The notes under the pieces were generated by a model. The model was given only the letters and a program-made list of their open reading frames with translations. It did not search any database and was not told the origin of the DNA. Of a stretch of DNA of 64,000 nt, positions 28,036 to 37,980 are shown in pieces. This DNA is from Pseudoalteromonas viridis (lineage in GTDB: Bacteria; Pseudomonadota; Gammaproteobacteria; Enterobacterales; Alteromonadaceae). Position 1 is the stretch's first letter; every line of letters begins with the position of its first letter. The translations under genes were made by a program, and so were the position numbers. The stretch covers positions 62,001 to 126,000 of the forward strand of contig NZ_CP072426.1 in assembly GCF_017742995.1 (NCBI RefSeq), in the 5' to 3' direction.

Positions 28036-29835
28036 ATGAGACAACATAGATACAACAAGCAGCGCCGGCTTTTTAAAGTCGGGCTCTGTTTAATGGCTTT
28101 AGGACACGCTATGCCGGGCCTGGCAGCACAGTGCGAGTTCAAGGTAAAAAATGAGTGGCAAAGCGGTTATACCGCAGAAGTCACGATATATAACGATTCC
28201 GACGTTGCCTTAGATGGCTGGACAGTCGGGCTTGAGTTTAATCAGGGTGAGTCAATCAACAATGCCTGGCGCGCCCAACTGGGCGGCAGCAACCCCTATC
28301 AATTTGAGAACCTCAGCTGGAACCGAAAGATAAACCCAAACTCGTCAAAGTCTTTTGGTTTTAACGTGCAAAAAGCGGCCGGGCAAACCGCCGTTGCACC
28401 TGTCTTCTCTGGCATTTGCGAAAGCCGCGGGCAGGATGACAATAACGAAGTCAGTGTTGCCATTACCGCGTCCGACACCCAGGCCACGGCGCCTGCCACC
28501 ATCCAGTTCAGCAGCGAGCTTGCCAATTCGGCCTCAGACACAGTGAGCTATCTGTGGGATTTTGGTAACGGCCACAACTCAGATGAAATAAACCCACAGC
28601 ATACCTTTGAGCAGCCGGGTGATTACCTGGTGTCATTAACCATCAACGACGGCACCAATGACTACCAGGCAGCACCAATTTCGCTCTCGATTGAACAAGC
28701 GCAACCAGAGTCAGCACAATGTGTATTTGAAGTGGAACAGGAATGGATCTCGGGCTTTCGCGGCAAGGTCACCATCACTAACACCGAAAGCGTGGCTATT
28801 TCTGGCTGGAAAGTCCTGATGGAATTTGCCGACAACACCAAACTGACCGGCGTCTGGCATGGCAATCACAGTGGCAATAACCCCTATGAGATTGTGAATG
28901 AGAACTACAACGGCACCATTAATCCGGGCCAGAGCTTAAACTTTGGCTTTAATGCCCAAAAGGCGCAGGAAAACGATGCCCCAACTACGCCTTCGCTAGG
29001 CGGCTTATGCTCGACAGATGGCAATATTAATCATGCACCTACGGCCGTTGCGTCTGCCTCAGTAACCTCGGGCCAGCGCCCTTTAACAGTGAACTTTGAT
29101 GGCAGCGGCTCTTCCGATCCAGACGGCGATACCCTGACCTACAGCTGGGATTTTGGTAACGGTAATACATCCAGCGAGCCAAACCCTGCTTATGTTTTCG
29201 ATCAAACAGGTACATTTACCGTCAAACTATCGGTCAATGACAGGGTTAATACCACAGTCAGTCAGCCCATCAGCATTCAGGTCACAGAGCCGGATGTAGC
29301 GCCAATCACCGGGCCGTTTGAGTTAAACCCACAAAACTCTAGCCTGTATTTTGTCTCCACCAAAAAACAGCACGTGGTTGAAGCACACACCTTCGAAAAC
29401 CTCAGCGGCAGTATTTCTGAGCAAGGTGCAGCAAGGCTCACCCTGGATCTGGCCAGTGTTAATACAGGTAACGACACTCGGGACGGCAGAATGAAGGAAC
29501 ACCTGTTTGATACCAGCTTGTTCCCCTACGCCGAAGTACTGCTCGCCGTTGATTATGCAGCCCTGACAGCCTTGCCCATTGGCAGCACTGAAAAGCAGAC
29601 AGTGACCGCCACGCTCAACCTCAAAGGCGTGATAGCCGAAGTGACTGCAGACGTGGCAGTTCGCCGCCTGACGCACACTAAGGTGATGGTGCAAAGCCTT
29701 GCCCCTGTTGTGCTGGACGCGACAGATTTTGGTTTAGAGCCAGGTATAGAAACACTGAGAACATTGGCGAATTTATCTGTGATCAGTTACGCGGTTCCCG
29801 TGAGCTTTAACTTAGTTTTTGAAGCTCAACAATAG
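28036..29835 (+). CDS. Secreted CBM2-PKD-CBM2-PKD-YceI protein (Cbp2D/E-like redox-associated)
   Basis: 599 residues from the ATG at 28036 (GGGGA seven bases upstream; the frame extends to 28012 without a good ribosome site). After a signal peptide (to about residue 31, GLAA-Q) come CBM2 (32-135), PKD (140-230), CBM2 (235-335), PKD (343-430) and a C-terminal YceI domain (435-599). CBM2 binds crystalline cellulose or chitin, and the paired Trp are present. YceI domains are lipocalin-like and bind isoprenoid quinones. The same combination occurs in Cbp2D/Cbp2E of Cellvibrio and Saccharophagus, implicated in electron supply for oxidative polysaccharide cleavage (established knowledge); the role here is by analogy. 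First gene after the c-di-GMP riboswitch. Confidence 0.85.
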   Translation: MRQHRYNKQRRLFKVGLCLMALGHAMPGLAAQCEFKVKNEWQSGYTAEVTIYNDSDVALDGWTVGLEFNQGESINNAWRAQLGGSNPYQFENLSWNRKINPNSSKSFGFNVQKAAGQTAVAPVFSGICESRGQDDNNEVSVAITASDTQATAPATIQFSSELANSASDTVSYLWDFGNGHNSDEINPQHTFEQPGDYLVSLTINDGTNDYQAAPISLSIEQAQPESAQCVFEVEQEWISGFRGKVTITNTESVAISGWKVLMEFADNTKLTGVWHGNHSGNNPYEIVNENYNGTINPGQSLNFGFNAQKAQENDAPTTPSLGGLCSTDGNINHAPTAVASASVTSGQRPLTVNFDGSGSSDPDGDTLTYSWDFGNGNTSSEPNPAYVFDQTGTFTVKLSVNDRVNTTVSQPISIQVTEPDVAPITGPFELNPQNSSLYFVSTKKQHVVEAHTFENLSGSISEQGAARLTLDLASVNTGNDTRDGRMKEHLFDTSLFPYAEVLLAVDYAALTALPIGSTEKQTVTATLNLKGVIAEVTADVAVRRLTHTKVMVQSLAPVVLDATDFGLEPGIETLRTLANLSVISYAVPVSFNLVFEAQQ

Positions 29836-29847
29836 GAGGGAAAGAAA

Positions 29848-32800
29848 ATGATATTCAATAATTTACCACGATTCTCTACCTTGACTCGTCGCAGATCTGC
29901 AGCACCTGCTATTGCAAAGTTTGCCGCCTGCATTAGTTTAATCGCAAGCGCGCCGTTTACTCAGGCAGCGCAGTGTTCATTCAACATTCCGGATAACTGG
30001 AACAACGGCTTTAAAACCGAGATAGTCATAGAGAATGACTCAGAGCAAAGCATTAACGACTGGTCGCTCGAACTCACCTGGAACCCGGGCATCTCCCTGC
30101 AAAATAGCTGGAACGGCAATTTCGACTGTAACGACACAGGCTGTACCATCACCTCACAAGGTCATACAGTTCATGCAAATCAGTCATTTGGGCTGGGCTT
30201 TGTTGCCAATAAAAATGGCCTGAGCGAAGACGTTGCCATTACCCTCAATGGTGATGTGTGCAGCAACTCTGGCCCGACTACGCCCCCGGATGCGGTCACA
30301 GAAACGGGCTTGTGGGCGCTGGATAGCGCAGAGTCTTCACTCAGCTATGTGTCGGTCAAAAAAGACCATGTGGCAGAGCTGAACCAGTTTGCGTCGCAGA
30401 ATAACGCTGCTCCTGCGCTATCGGGCAGTATTGATGCCGACGGGCGCGTAATCCTGGCGGTTGATTTAAATAGTGTGTCTACCGGTGTGGATATCAGAAA
30501 CAGCCGGGTTATGGATTTACTGTTTGAAACTGAGCTACTGCCAACGGCGTACTTTAGCACTCAGATTGACCCTGCACTATTGAGCACGCTGGAAGTGGGC
30601 ACTCCGACGGTTCAAACTGTTACCGGCGAGATGAGCCTGCATGGCGTAAACCATGAACTCAGCCTGGATGTTTTGGTCGTGAAGCTGGCAACGGGCCATG
30701 TTAATGTCAGTACGCTTACGCCGATGATCATCGACAGTAAAACCTTTGATATGGACTATGGTATTGAGGCACTGCGAGTAGTTGCTAACCTGAGTAGCAT
30801 TGGCGAGACCGTGCCGGTTTACTTTAACCTGACCTTTTTATCAGCCGAGCAAGACGGTTTTGAGCCGGTTGATATGGCGGCCAAACCCGCTGCGCCTTCC
30901 GAGCTCAGCGCCAGTGTGCTTTCTACCGAAGCGCAGGCGCAATTAAGCTGGTACGACAACAGCAATAACGAAACCAACTACCTGGTGCGTTTAAAATCGC
31001 TTGATGGCCGCTGGCACACCGCCGCTACGCTTGCCTCTAACGCCAGTTATTATGAGTCGGGTTTGCCGGAATCAGGCGAGTTTGATTACAAGGTGATTGC
31101 GCTGAACAACTCAGTGCCCTCCCAGCCCAGTAATATTGCCCGTGTCACAGTCACGCAAACCGACCCCATTGCCCGTGGCATGGAGTTGTACAAAACCAAC
31201 TGTGCCGGTTGTCACGGCTCTGAAGGCGGCGGTCTGGGTTCCTTCCCTGCGCTCAATACAGAACGCGATGTACAGGCCATGATTGATGTGATCACCGCGA
31301 CTATGCCTTATGGCGCGCCGGGAGCCTGTGATGAGCAATGTGCTACGGATATCGCGGATTACCTGCAAACCCTGTGGCCTGCGCCATTAACCTGTGATGT
31401 GGGTGTCGCGCCTGTGGCATACGGTGCAAGACAGCTGAAAATACTGACCCAAACCGAATATCAAAACACAGTAGAAGACTTACTGGGAGTTGATTTTGAA
31501 GTGTCAGACGGCCTGTCGCCAGATTCTCAGGTGGGCTTTTTCATCAATAATACCCATGCCGCTGTGCAGCCTTCTAACTACAGCAACTACCTGCTGGTTG
31601 CCGAAGAAATCGCACAATGGGTGGCTGATAATGGCTATTCGCCTGCTTTAAGTTGTACAGCCATTAACGAAGACTGTGCCAACCGTTTGATTGATGAGTT
31701 AGCGCCGCAGATATTCCGCCGACCGCTAACGCAGGATGAGGCAGACAGTTACCGACTGATCGCAACGGGCTTTTTCAGCAATAACGACGTTGCAGCGGGC
31801 ATGCAGTTAGCGCTGGAAGGCTTGCTGTCTTCGCCGCAGTTTATTTACCGCCATGAATTAGGCGAAGCAAACCCGGATAACTCAGAGCTGGATTACGACG
31901 CCTTTGAACTGACCTCGTGGGAAATGGCCACCTTCCTGTCTTATACCTTTACCGGTTCATCGCCAGATCAGCTTCTGTGGCAAGCCGCTGAGCGTGATGA
32001 GTTGCGTGATGAAGCCCATATCATTGCCCATGCAAACCGCCTGGCAGAGCAAGCCAAGCCGGTATTGGGTGACTTTGTGGGCAGCTGGTTGGGCACAGGC
32101 AGTTTAGAGGTCGCCAGTAAAGATCAGGACCACTATCCGGGCTTTGCCAATCTGGTACCCGCCATGAAAGCGGAGATCAACGAAACCTTCTCCTACATCA
32201 TGACTCAGCCGGACGAAAAATTTGGCTCGCTGTATACCGCCAACTTCACGTTCGTCAACCAGTTACTGGCCAACCACTACAACATTCCTGGCGTATCGGG
32301 CGATGAAATGCAAAAAGTAGAGACCACACAGCGTGGGGGTATCTTAGCCAATGGTGCGTTTATGTCGCGCTGGGCAGAAGTTGACGAGTCGCACCCTATC
32401 TTACGCTCGGTCAGAGTACGCCGCCGTATGCTGTGCCAGGATCAGCCCGATCCGCCAGCCGGTACCTTTGAAGCCAGAGAGCAAAGGCTTGCCGAGCTGT
32501 CTGACTTGTTGCAAGACCCAACGACCACTAACCGACTTAAGTACCACAGCTTGACCGAAGGTCAGCCTTGTTCAAGCTGCCACGAAAAGTACATCAACCC
32601 TATGGGCTTTGGTATGGAAGACTTTGATGCAGTGGGCAACATCCGCAATCAAGACAACAACGGTAATGTGATCAATGCATCGGGCACCCTCTACGCCCCT
32701 GAGAAATACGCTCAGGTCAGTGACTTTGTGCCATTCAACGGCACTAAACAGTTAGGTGCTGTAATAGCCGACCTGTCTTCTGCTCAAAGCTGCTTACCAC

Positions 32801-33018
32801 AGCAAATGTTCCGCTACGTAATGGGTGTGGGTCATGACTCAATCGACCCGACGAGTGAAGAAGACAAGCGCCTGTCTCAGACAGAGCAGGTCGGTTATAT
32901 GTGTGAAATCGACACACTGACCAACACCATGATGCAGGAAAGCCCGAGAGCCATGCTGGAGAAATTTGGTTCGCTCAAGTCGGTGCGTTATCGCAAAGCC
33001 TGGTCCAGAAGCGAGTAA
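29848..33018 (+). CDS. Secreted CBM2-YceI-FnIII-cytochrome c protein with planctomycete-type DUF1587/1595/1592/1588/1585 domains
   Basis: 1056 residues, 12 bases after the previous gene with a GGAGGGAAAG ribosome site. Signal peptide to about 41; CBM2 (42-143); YceI (150-335); fibronectin III (345-430); cytochrome c with CAGCH at about residue 452; then the DUF1587, DUF1595 (RRPLTQDEADSYR), DUF1592, DUF1588 and DUF1585 set, including a second haem site CSSCH near 908. The module order suggests a quinone-to-haem electron path held on a polysaccharide by the CBM2. The DUF set is usual in Planctomycetes and cellulolytic gammaproteobacteria, where it pairs with DUF1552, as here. Enzymatic role is unproven. 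Confidence 0.87.
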   Translation: MIFNNLPRFSTLTRRRSAAPAIAKFAACISLIASAPFTQAAQCSFNIPDNWNNGFKTEIVIENDSEQSINDWSLELTWNPGISLQNSWNGNFDCNDTGCTITSQGHTVHANQSFGLGFVANKNGLSEDVAITLNGDVCSNSGPTTPPDAVTETGLWALDSAESSLSYVSVKKDHVAELNQFASQNNAAPALSGSIDADGRVILAVDLNSVSTGVDIRNSRVMDLLFETELLPTAYFSTQIDPALLSTLEVGTPTVQTVTGEMSLHGVNHELSLDVLVVKLATGHVNVSTLTPMIIDSKTFDMDYGIEALRVVANLSSIGETVPVYFNLTFLSAEQDGFEPVDMAAKPAAPSELSASVLSTEAQAQLSWYDNSNNETNYLVRLKSLDGRWHTAATLASNASYYESGLPESGEFDYKVIALNNSVPSQPSNIARVTVTQTDPIARGMELYKTNCAGCHGSEGGGLGSFPALNTERDVQAMIDVITATMPYGAPGACDEQCATDIADYLQTLWPAPLTCDVGVAPVAYGARQLKILTQTEYQNTVEDLLGVDFEVSDGLSPDSQVGFFINNTHAAVQPSNYSNYLLVAEEIAQWVADNGYSPALSCTAINEDCANRLIDELAPQIFRRPLTQDEADSYRLIATGFFSNNDVAAGMQLALEGLLSSPQFIYRHELGEANPDNSELDYDAFELTSWEMATFLSYTFTGSSPDQLLWQAAERDELRDEAHIIAHANRLAEQAKPVLGDFVGSWLGTGSLEVASKDQDHYPGFANLVPAMKAEINETFSYIMTQPDEKFGSLYTANFTFVNQLLANHYNIPGVSGDEMQKVETTQRGGILANGAFMSRWAEVDESHPILRSVRVRRRMLCQDQPDPPAGTFEAREQRLAELSDLLQDPTTTNRLKYHSLTEGQPCSSCHEKYINPMGFGMEDFDAVGNIRNQDNNGNVINASGTLYAPEKYAQVSDFVPFNGTKQLGAVIADLSSAQSCLPQQMFRYVMGVGHDSIDPTSEEDKRLSQTEQVGYMCEIDTLTNTMMQESPRAMLEKFGSLKSVRYRKAWSRSE

Positions 33019-33048
33019 TGCGGGTCACAACATTAAGAGGTTAGTAAC

Positions 33049-34275
33049 ATGAAAAAAGAGCATTTAAATAACATGGCGATATCGCGCCGCAGCTTATTAA
33101 AAATGTTTATGGCGTCGGGTATTTCGACCGCCCTGATCCGCACATCACCGCTGGTATCAGGATTGCTTTACGCACGACATGCCGACGCGATGGACGCCGG
33201 GCTGCCCAATAAAACCGTGTCTATTTATATTCCGGGCGGCTCGATTGCGTCGCTTTGGAACCCCACAGGCAGCGGTGAAACCATGCAGCTGGGCGTGATG
33301 TCGGCAGGCTATGAGCCGGTTAAAACCGAGTGTAATTTTATGGTCAATATGGCCCATTCCAATGCGGGCCATGGCCGTATGCCGGTGCTGCTCGCCCAGA
33401 GCTGGGGCGGCGACAGTTACGACGTCACTATGGGTAACGCACTGGGCCCGAACCTGCCATTTCGCTATCTGAACTTAGGCGTTCACAGTAATGGCCAGGG
33501 TCACTTAACCAAAGACAACCGTAACCGTTTGCCGTTCCAGGAAAACCCCTTCACCGTATATAAAATGGTGTTTGGCGGCACCCAGGGCAGCAACAGTAAA
33601 ACGCCTATCATGAATGCGCATATGTCGGCAGCCAACGCGATTAAAAACAGGCTCGCAGGCTACGAAATACAGCGCATGAATGATCATCTCGATGCCATTG
33701 CAGACACCCAGCGGCGCTTGGATGAGCTCTCTGGCGGCACCTCCTGTGGCATTGCCCCCGATGACACTGAGTTCCCGTTGACCTTTGATACCTTCAGTCA
33801 GCAGGCTAGGCTGCAAGCGGATATTGCCGTGGCAGCTTTGCAATGCAACCTGACCAGCTCGGTATCGCTGGCCTTTGGTAACCACCAGTCTGAGTTCCGC
33901 ATTCCTGAGCTGAACTTCCAGGGGCACTATCACAATGCCATTCACGGTGGCAGTAACGGCCAGCCAAACTATCCGTACTACACCGAAATGCGCAGCCACC
34001 TGGGCAGCCTGAGCGCCTATTTGATCCAAAAACTCAAAGCAGCCGGCATTTTAGACAGCACAGTGGTACTAGAAACCACCGACATGGGCCACGCAGACAA
34101 ACACTCTGCCAACCCCTGCGCCTATCTAATCGCCGGCGGCGGCGCCCGCATCAACCGAGGCGTAGTCAGCGACATCGGCTCTGGCTACAACCAGCACGAT
34201 GTACTGCACACCGCAGCCAAGGCCTGTGGCGTAGACCTTGGGTTTGGTAAGGAAATTCCGGGGGTGATTGTTTAG
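33049..34275 (+). CDS. DUF1552 secreted protein
   Basis: 408 residues, 30 bases downstream of the cytochrome gene with AGAGG before the ATG. The N-terminus has a Tat-like SRRSLLKMFMASG signal, consistent with export of a folded, perhaps cofactor-bearing protein. The DUF1552 core is visible in the conserved SIYIPGGSIASLWNPTG, MVNMAHSNAGHGRMP and the late LETTDMGHADKHSANPCAYLIAGGGARINRG. Members of this family nearly always sit next to DUF1592-type cytochromes and resemble alkaline-phosphatase-fold/DUF1501 proteins, but no activity is established. Third gene of the riboswitch-controlled cluster. Confidence 0.85.
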   Translation: MKKEHLNNMAISRRSLLKMFMASGISTALIRTSPLVSGLLYARHADAMDAGLPNKTVSIYIPGGSIASLWNPTGSGETMQLGVMSAGYEPVKTECNFMVNMAHSNAGHGRMPVLLAQSWGGDSYDVTMGNALGPNLPFRYLNLGVHSNGQGHLTKDNRNRLPFQENPFTVYKMVFGGTQGSNSKTPIMNAHMSAANAIKNRLAGYEIQRMNDHLDAIADTQRRLDELSGGTSCGIAPDDTEFPLTFDTFSQQARLQADIAVAALQCNLTSSVSLAFGNHQSEFRIPELNFQGHYHNAIHGGSNGQPNYPYYTEMRSHLGSLSAYLIQKLKAAGILDSTVVLETTDMGHADKHSANPCAYLIAGGGARINRGVVSDIGSGYNQHDVLHTAAKACGVDLGFGKEIPGVIV

Positions 34276-34614
34276 GTGATTGTTTTGGTAACTGCTAATT
34301 AGTAGAACGTCTGTGATTAAGAGAGCGCTTTAGCTGGCGCTTTCTTAGTCACACCCAGTGACGATATCTAAGAAAAGTGCTTATTGCTTTTGAGGCTTTT
34401 GCATTAAAGAAGTTTAACCGTACGGATATTAAAAACATCACCAGAACATTGAACGAAATAGCTGAAAACGTCTAACAAAATGGCTATCCCCGCTTCAACT
34501 GCCAAATGTTGTAAACCACCCAATGAAAATCCCATGAAGCCTTCTCAATAAGCAAAAAACGCATTATGCTTAACATCTAGTTGTCAATATTTTAATGGTA
34601 AAACAACACAGGGA
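34276..34614. other. Intergenic region between the redox cluster and the ECF sigma gene
   Basis: Holds the terminator at 34313-34352 and the sigma-factor promoter region. No gene recognised; the stretch after 34360 is AT-rich with several short stops in all frames. Confidence 0.4.
34313..34352 (+). terminator. Probable terminator of the CBM2/YceI-DUF1552 cluster
   Basis: Long hairpin: a 16-base arm (gtgattaagagagcgc) pairs with gcgctttcttagtcac with two mismatches around an eight-base loop, 38 bases after the DUF1552 stop. The U-run is inside the stem rather than after it. Confidence 0.5.
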
Positions 34615-35169
34615 ATGCGCATGGACATCATTGCACTACTAGCCAAGTGGCAAAGAGGCTGTGAAGAAAGTGAGAAAAAGCTCAAAGCCCTCGTTTATTA
34701 TCACTTAAAATGCGTGTGTAGCTCGCATCTTAAAGAGTATAAAAAACAGGTTGACGCAACCTTCATTCTCGACCAATTACCTAATACGACCTGTCTGTTG
34801 CACCAGTCCTTGATGGAATTGGTGCCTCCGAGCTACGGCCTTGAGCATAAAACACAATTTAATCGCTACTTAAGCCTTTTTATACGTAATATGCTTCGGG
34901 ATGAAATTCGCAAACTAAACGCACAAAAAAGAACTCCCCCTTATTATTGGACTGAAGAAGCCACCGACGCGCCACCGGATCAGTATCTGGCGCTAGACAG
35001 TGCACTTTCGCAACTTGCAAAACAACATCCAACTAAAGCGGATATTTTTTCTCAGCATTACTTTTTGGGCCTTGAGCCTGAGCAACTGGCTCAGCAGCTC
35101 AATATTTCAACCGCAACAGTTTACAGAGAGCTAAAAGCCGCAAAAGCCTTTATCAGGGTAAATACTTAA
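34615..35169 (+). CDS. ECF-like RNA polymerase sigma factor
   Basis: 184 residues. The C-terminal LNISTATVYRELKAAKAFIR is a sigma region 4 helix-turn-helix, and the central FIRNMLRDEIRKLNAQKR matches the region 2.4/linker character of the ECF group that accompanies Ser/Thr kinases (TIGR02999-like). Region 2 is weakly conserved in sequence but helical. An acidic linker (WTEEATDAPPDQYL) joins the two. It is 18 bases upstream of the kinase gene, so the kinase probably controls it, or the pair controls a nearby regulon; which genes it transcribes cannot be read from the sequence. Confidence 0.8.
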   Translation: MRMDIIALLAKWQRGCEESEKKLKALVYYHLKCVCSSHLKEYKKQVDATFILDQLPNTTCLLHQSLMELVPPSYGLEHKTQFNRYLSLFIRNMLRDEIRKLNAQKRTPPYYWTEEATDAPPDQYLALDSALSQLAKQHPTKADIFSQHYFLGLEPEQLAQQLNISTATVYRELKAAKAFIRVNT

Positions 35170-35187
35170 AATAACCAAGGAAGCTCG

Positions 35188-37587
35188 ATGACTTTTAATG
35201 ATGCGCTCAGCGTGTTTGATTATTTACTTACGCATTCACCAGATGACTTAACAACAGGGTTAGAACGTATCCCCAATATATCTTCCACACTCAAAAAGGA
35301 AGTTTCAGCACTGATCGCTGCCCATAAACAAAACGCCGAACAGACATTGTTTAGCAGCATTATCGCCAACCGGGTTAATAGCCTCGATAGTGACAAAAAC
35401 CTGCTTTCACTTGCAGGCGAACAAATTCAGCACTTTAAATTGATCAGCTTGTTGGGCTCAGGCGGCATGGGCGTGGTATACCTAGCAGAGCGCTGTGATG
35501 GCCAGTTAGAACAACAAGTGGCTATAAAAATTATTGACCCCTCGGTTGCTTTGCTCACCTCAAAGGAGTTGGCTTTCAAAGAAGCGCAGCATTTAGCTCG
35601 ACTGAACCATCCTAATATTGCCAAAATTTACGATATAGGCACCACCGAATCAGATCTTATCTACTTAATTATTGAGTACATAGAAGGCGAATCACTGCAG
35701 GTATTTTGTACTGATCGCCCCACTAAAGAGGTGCTGACACTATTTACTAAAGTGTGTGATGCTGTCAATTACTCTCATCAGAACCAGATCATCCACGGTG
35801 ATTTAAAGCCAGAAAATATTCTTGTTGATAAACTGGGTGAACCTAAATTGGTAGACTTTGGCGTAGCTCATACCCTTAGCGAGCAAAGTGACGCGACCTA
35901 TTCAGCATATATCAATGGGCTAAGTAGAGACTACGCCAGCCCAGAGCAACTTGCCGGAGAGACCCTAACTACACAAAGCGATGTGTACAGCTTGGGTAAA
36001 GTGCTCGAGCAGATTATTAAATCGCCAGGTCAAGAAGTGCAAAGTATGATAAATCATGCCTGCGCTGAAAAAGACGAACGTTACGCTAATACCATGTTAT
36101 TTTCACAGGATATTGAGCGCTACCTTAACGTTCAACCAATTAGCTTAAACAACAGTCGGGTTTATCGCAGCAAAAAGTTTATCCGGCGTAATCCCATCAC
36201 AACGTTACTAGGTGCGAGCTTTTTTATCTCTTTGGTCACTTTTAGTACCGTATTGTGGCAGAAAAATACCCAGCTCTTAAAAGAGCAGGCTACCTCTGAA
36301 CAAGTCGCAAACTTTATGGTTGACGTATTTGAGAGTGCAGATCCAGCTGCATATGACGGTCATGAGGTCAGTGCACAAGACTTGTTATTAAGCGCTAAAC
36401 AAAGACTGCTCAAGGATAAAGACGCTATTGCTTACCAGCCCAAAGTCGCGCTGTATTTAGCACAATCCTTAAGTGGAGTAGGTGAGTATTCTGAAGCATT
36501 AGCCTTAACTGACTTAATGACTGACAACGCTTACATCAACAGAGTATTACTCCTACAAGCCGAAATCTATATTACTCAATCAAATATTGAGAGCGCAAAG
36601 TCTGTACTACAAAAAATCGAACTTGCTTCGCTGTCACCTAAAAATCAAGTTAGCTATTACACCAGTACCGGTAAAACCCACTACTATTCGGATGAGTTTA
36701 AAAAAGCACTAATCAACCTAGCTAAAGCTGAACAAGTGGCCACTCAGCATCAGTTATACAGTCCTGTTATTGAAATAAAAAATAGCCGTACTGCTATCTA
36801 TCAAGAGCAAGGAAAGCACTCAGAGCAGTTAGAAGAGGCTAAGCTAACGCTCAGTTTTGCTAAGCAACACTTTGCAAAAGATTCGGCCGAGCACCTGAGT
36901 GCATTGTTTACCTTGCAAAGCGCTTACTCAGCGAACGAAGAATTTGATCAGGCAAATGCATTACTTGAAGATATCTATGCTGTACAAATCGAGATATACC
37001 CAAAAGATCATCCAACCTTAGCGCTGACATTAAACGAAATGGGCAACAACTACTCTCGCTTAGGAGAGTATCAAAAAGCCATCCCCTTACACAAACAAGC
37101 TATCACGATGATCAAAGAACGCTATGGTAAAAAGCATATAGACTATGCCTATGGCCACAGCTACCTGGGTAATGCTTATGGTTACCAAAAGCAATTTGAC
37201 CTTGCTATTGCCGCGTATCAAGAAGCTCTAGAATCAAGTACCTTACTATATGGCAAAAAAGCGACATTAACTCTCTCAGCAGCAAGAAACTTAGGGTTAT
37301 CTTACTCAGAAAAGGGGGAGCAGAATATCGCAAAAGAAATTCTGACCGATGCACTGGAAAAAACCTTAACACTCTATCCTGAGGTATCTTACCGCACTGC
37401 GCTTGTAAAAGCCGCTTTAGGCCGAGCCCTGCTTGAGCTTGAGCAATGGGAAGAAGCAAAATTTCACTTGGAACACGCGGCAGAAGGGTTCCGGCAAAGC
37501 GTGGGAGAAGACAGTATCCGCTATACACGTACCCTGGATAAATTAGCCAAAGCGAATAGTCAGCTTAACAAAACAAGTCAAATGTAA
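35188..37587 (+). CDS. Membrane Ser/Thr protein kinase with TPR sensor domain
   Basis: 799 residues. Hanks-type kinase domain about 83-310: glycine loop GSGGMGVV at 90-97, Lys114 in VAIK, Glu132 in the C-helix, catalytic loop HGDLKPEN with Asp205 and Asn210, and DFG at 223-225; HGD replaces HRD, a change found in other active bacterial kinases. A membrane helix at about 336-357 leads to a C-terminal part of about 440 residues made of TPR repeats (for example LALTLNEMGNNYSRLGEYQKAIPLHKQAI and similar units at about 42-residue spacing), probably outside the cytoplasm as a protein-binding sensor. Transcribed with the ECF sigma gene; the DGR lies just downstream on the opposite strand. Confidence 0.9.
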   Translation: MTFNDALSVFDYLLTHSPDDLTTGLERIPNISSTLKKEVSALIAAHKQNAEQTLFSSIIANRVNSLDSDKNLLSLAGEQIQHFKLISLLGSGGMGVVYLAERCDGQLEQQVAIKIIDPSVALLTSKELAFKEAQHLARLNHPNIAKIYDIGTTESDLIYLIIEYIEGESLQVFCTDRPTKEVLTLFTKVCDAVNYSHQNQIIHGDLKPENILVDKLGEPKLVDFGVAHTLSEQSDATYSAYINGLSRDYASPEQLAGETLTTQSDVYSLGKVLEQIIKSPGQEVQSMINHACAEKDERYANTMLFSQDIERYLNVQPISLNNSRVYRSKKFIRRNPITTLLGASFFISLVTFSTVLWQKNTQLLKEQATSEQVANFMVDVFESADPAAYDGHEVSAQDLLLSAKQRLLKDKDAIAYQPKVALYLAQSLSGVGEYSEALALTDLMTDNAYINRVLLLQAEIYITQSNIESAKSVLQKIELASLSPKNQVSYYTSTGKTHYYSDEFKKALINLAKAEQVATQHQLYSPVIEIKNSRTAIYQEQGKHSEQLEEAKLTLSFAKQHFAKDSAEHLSALFTLQSAYSANEEFDQANALLEDIYAVQIEIYPKDHPTLALTLNEMGNNYSRLGEYQKAIPLHKQAITMIKERYGKKHIDYAYGHSYLGNAYGYQKQFDLAIAAYQEALESSTLLYGKKATLTLSAARNLGLSYSEKGEQNIAKEILTDALEKTLTLYPEVSYRTALVKAALGRALLELEQWEEAKFHLEHAAEGFRQSVGEDSIRYTRTLDKLAKANSQLNKTSQM

Positions 37588-37599
37588 CCCAGCCCTCCC

Positions 37600-37632
37600 G
37601 CTGCTATTCGCTACCACCCGTGAGTAGCAGCG
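37600..37632 (+). terminator. Possible terminator after the kinase gene
   Basis: Imperfect 12-bp stem (gctgctattcgc with gtgagtagcagc, nine pairs) starting 13 bases after the stop; no clear U-run. Confidence 0.3.
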
Positions 37633-37980
37633 TATTTAGCTTTCTGTATGAGCTTAGTTATTCAACACACCACGCTTTGCAGCGAATCCATAATTCTCGT
37701 GTAGGGTGTTTTGCAATAGCGCCAGTTCACTATCGCTTAGGGGCACTGTTGCCGTTATTTAGTGGCGCACCACTTTACCTTTATCGGTGCATTTATAGGG
37801 GTAACTATAATGGTTTTCACCATGCTTGTGTGGTGAATAACTCACTACACAAGCTGATCAAACATGTAATAGAATATCAAAATCACAAATATCGCTCCCG
37901 TAAAGGTAGGCCGCTATGCCCATTACAATACAAACTGTGGACGTAGCCCCTCACCAATCACGCTGAACGACTTAATAAAC

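Noticed and set aside
35188..37587. Pseudokinase because the catalytic HRD is HGD
   Set aside because: The catalytic Asp, Lys, Asn and DFG are all present; the Arg is not essential and is missing in other active bacterial kinases.
37620..37946. 108-codon plus-strand open frame after the kinase
   Set aside because: No ribosome site, no family resemblance and it starts within a hairpin; kept as uncalled.
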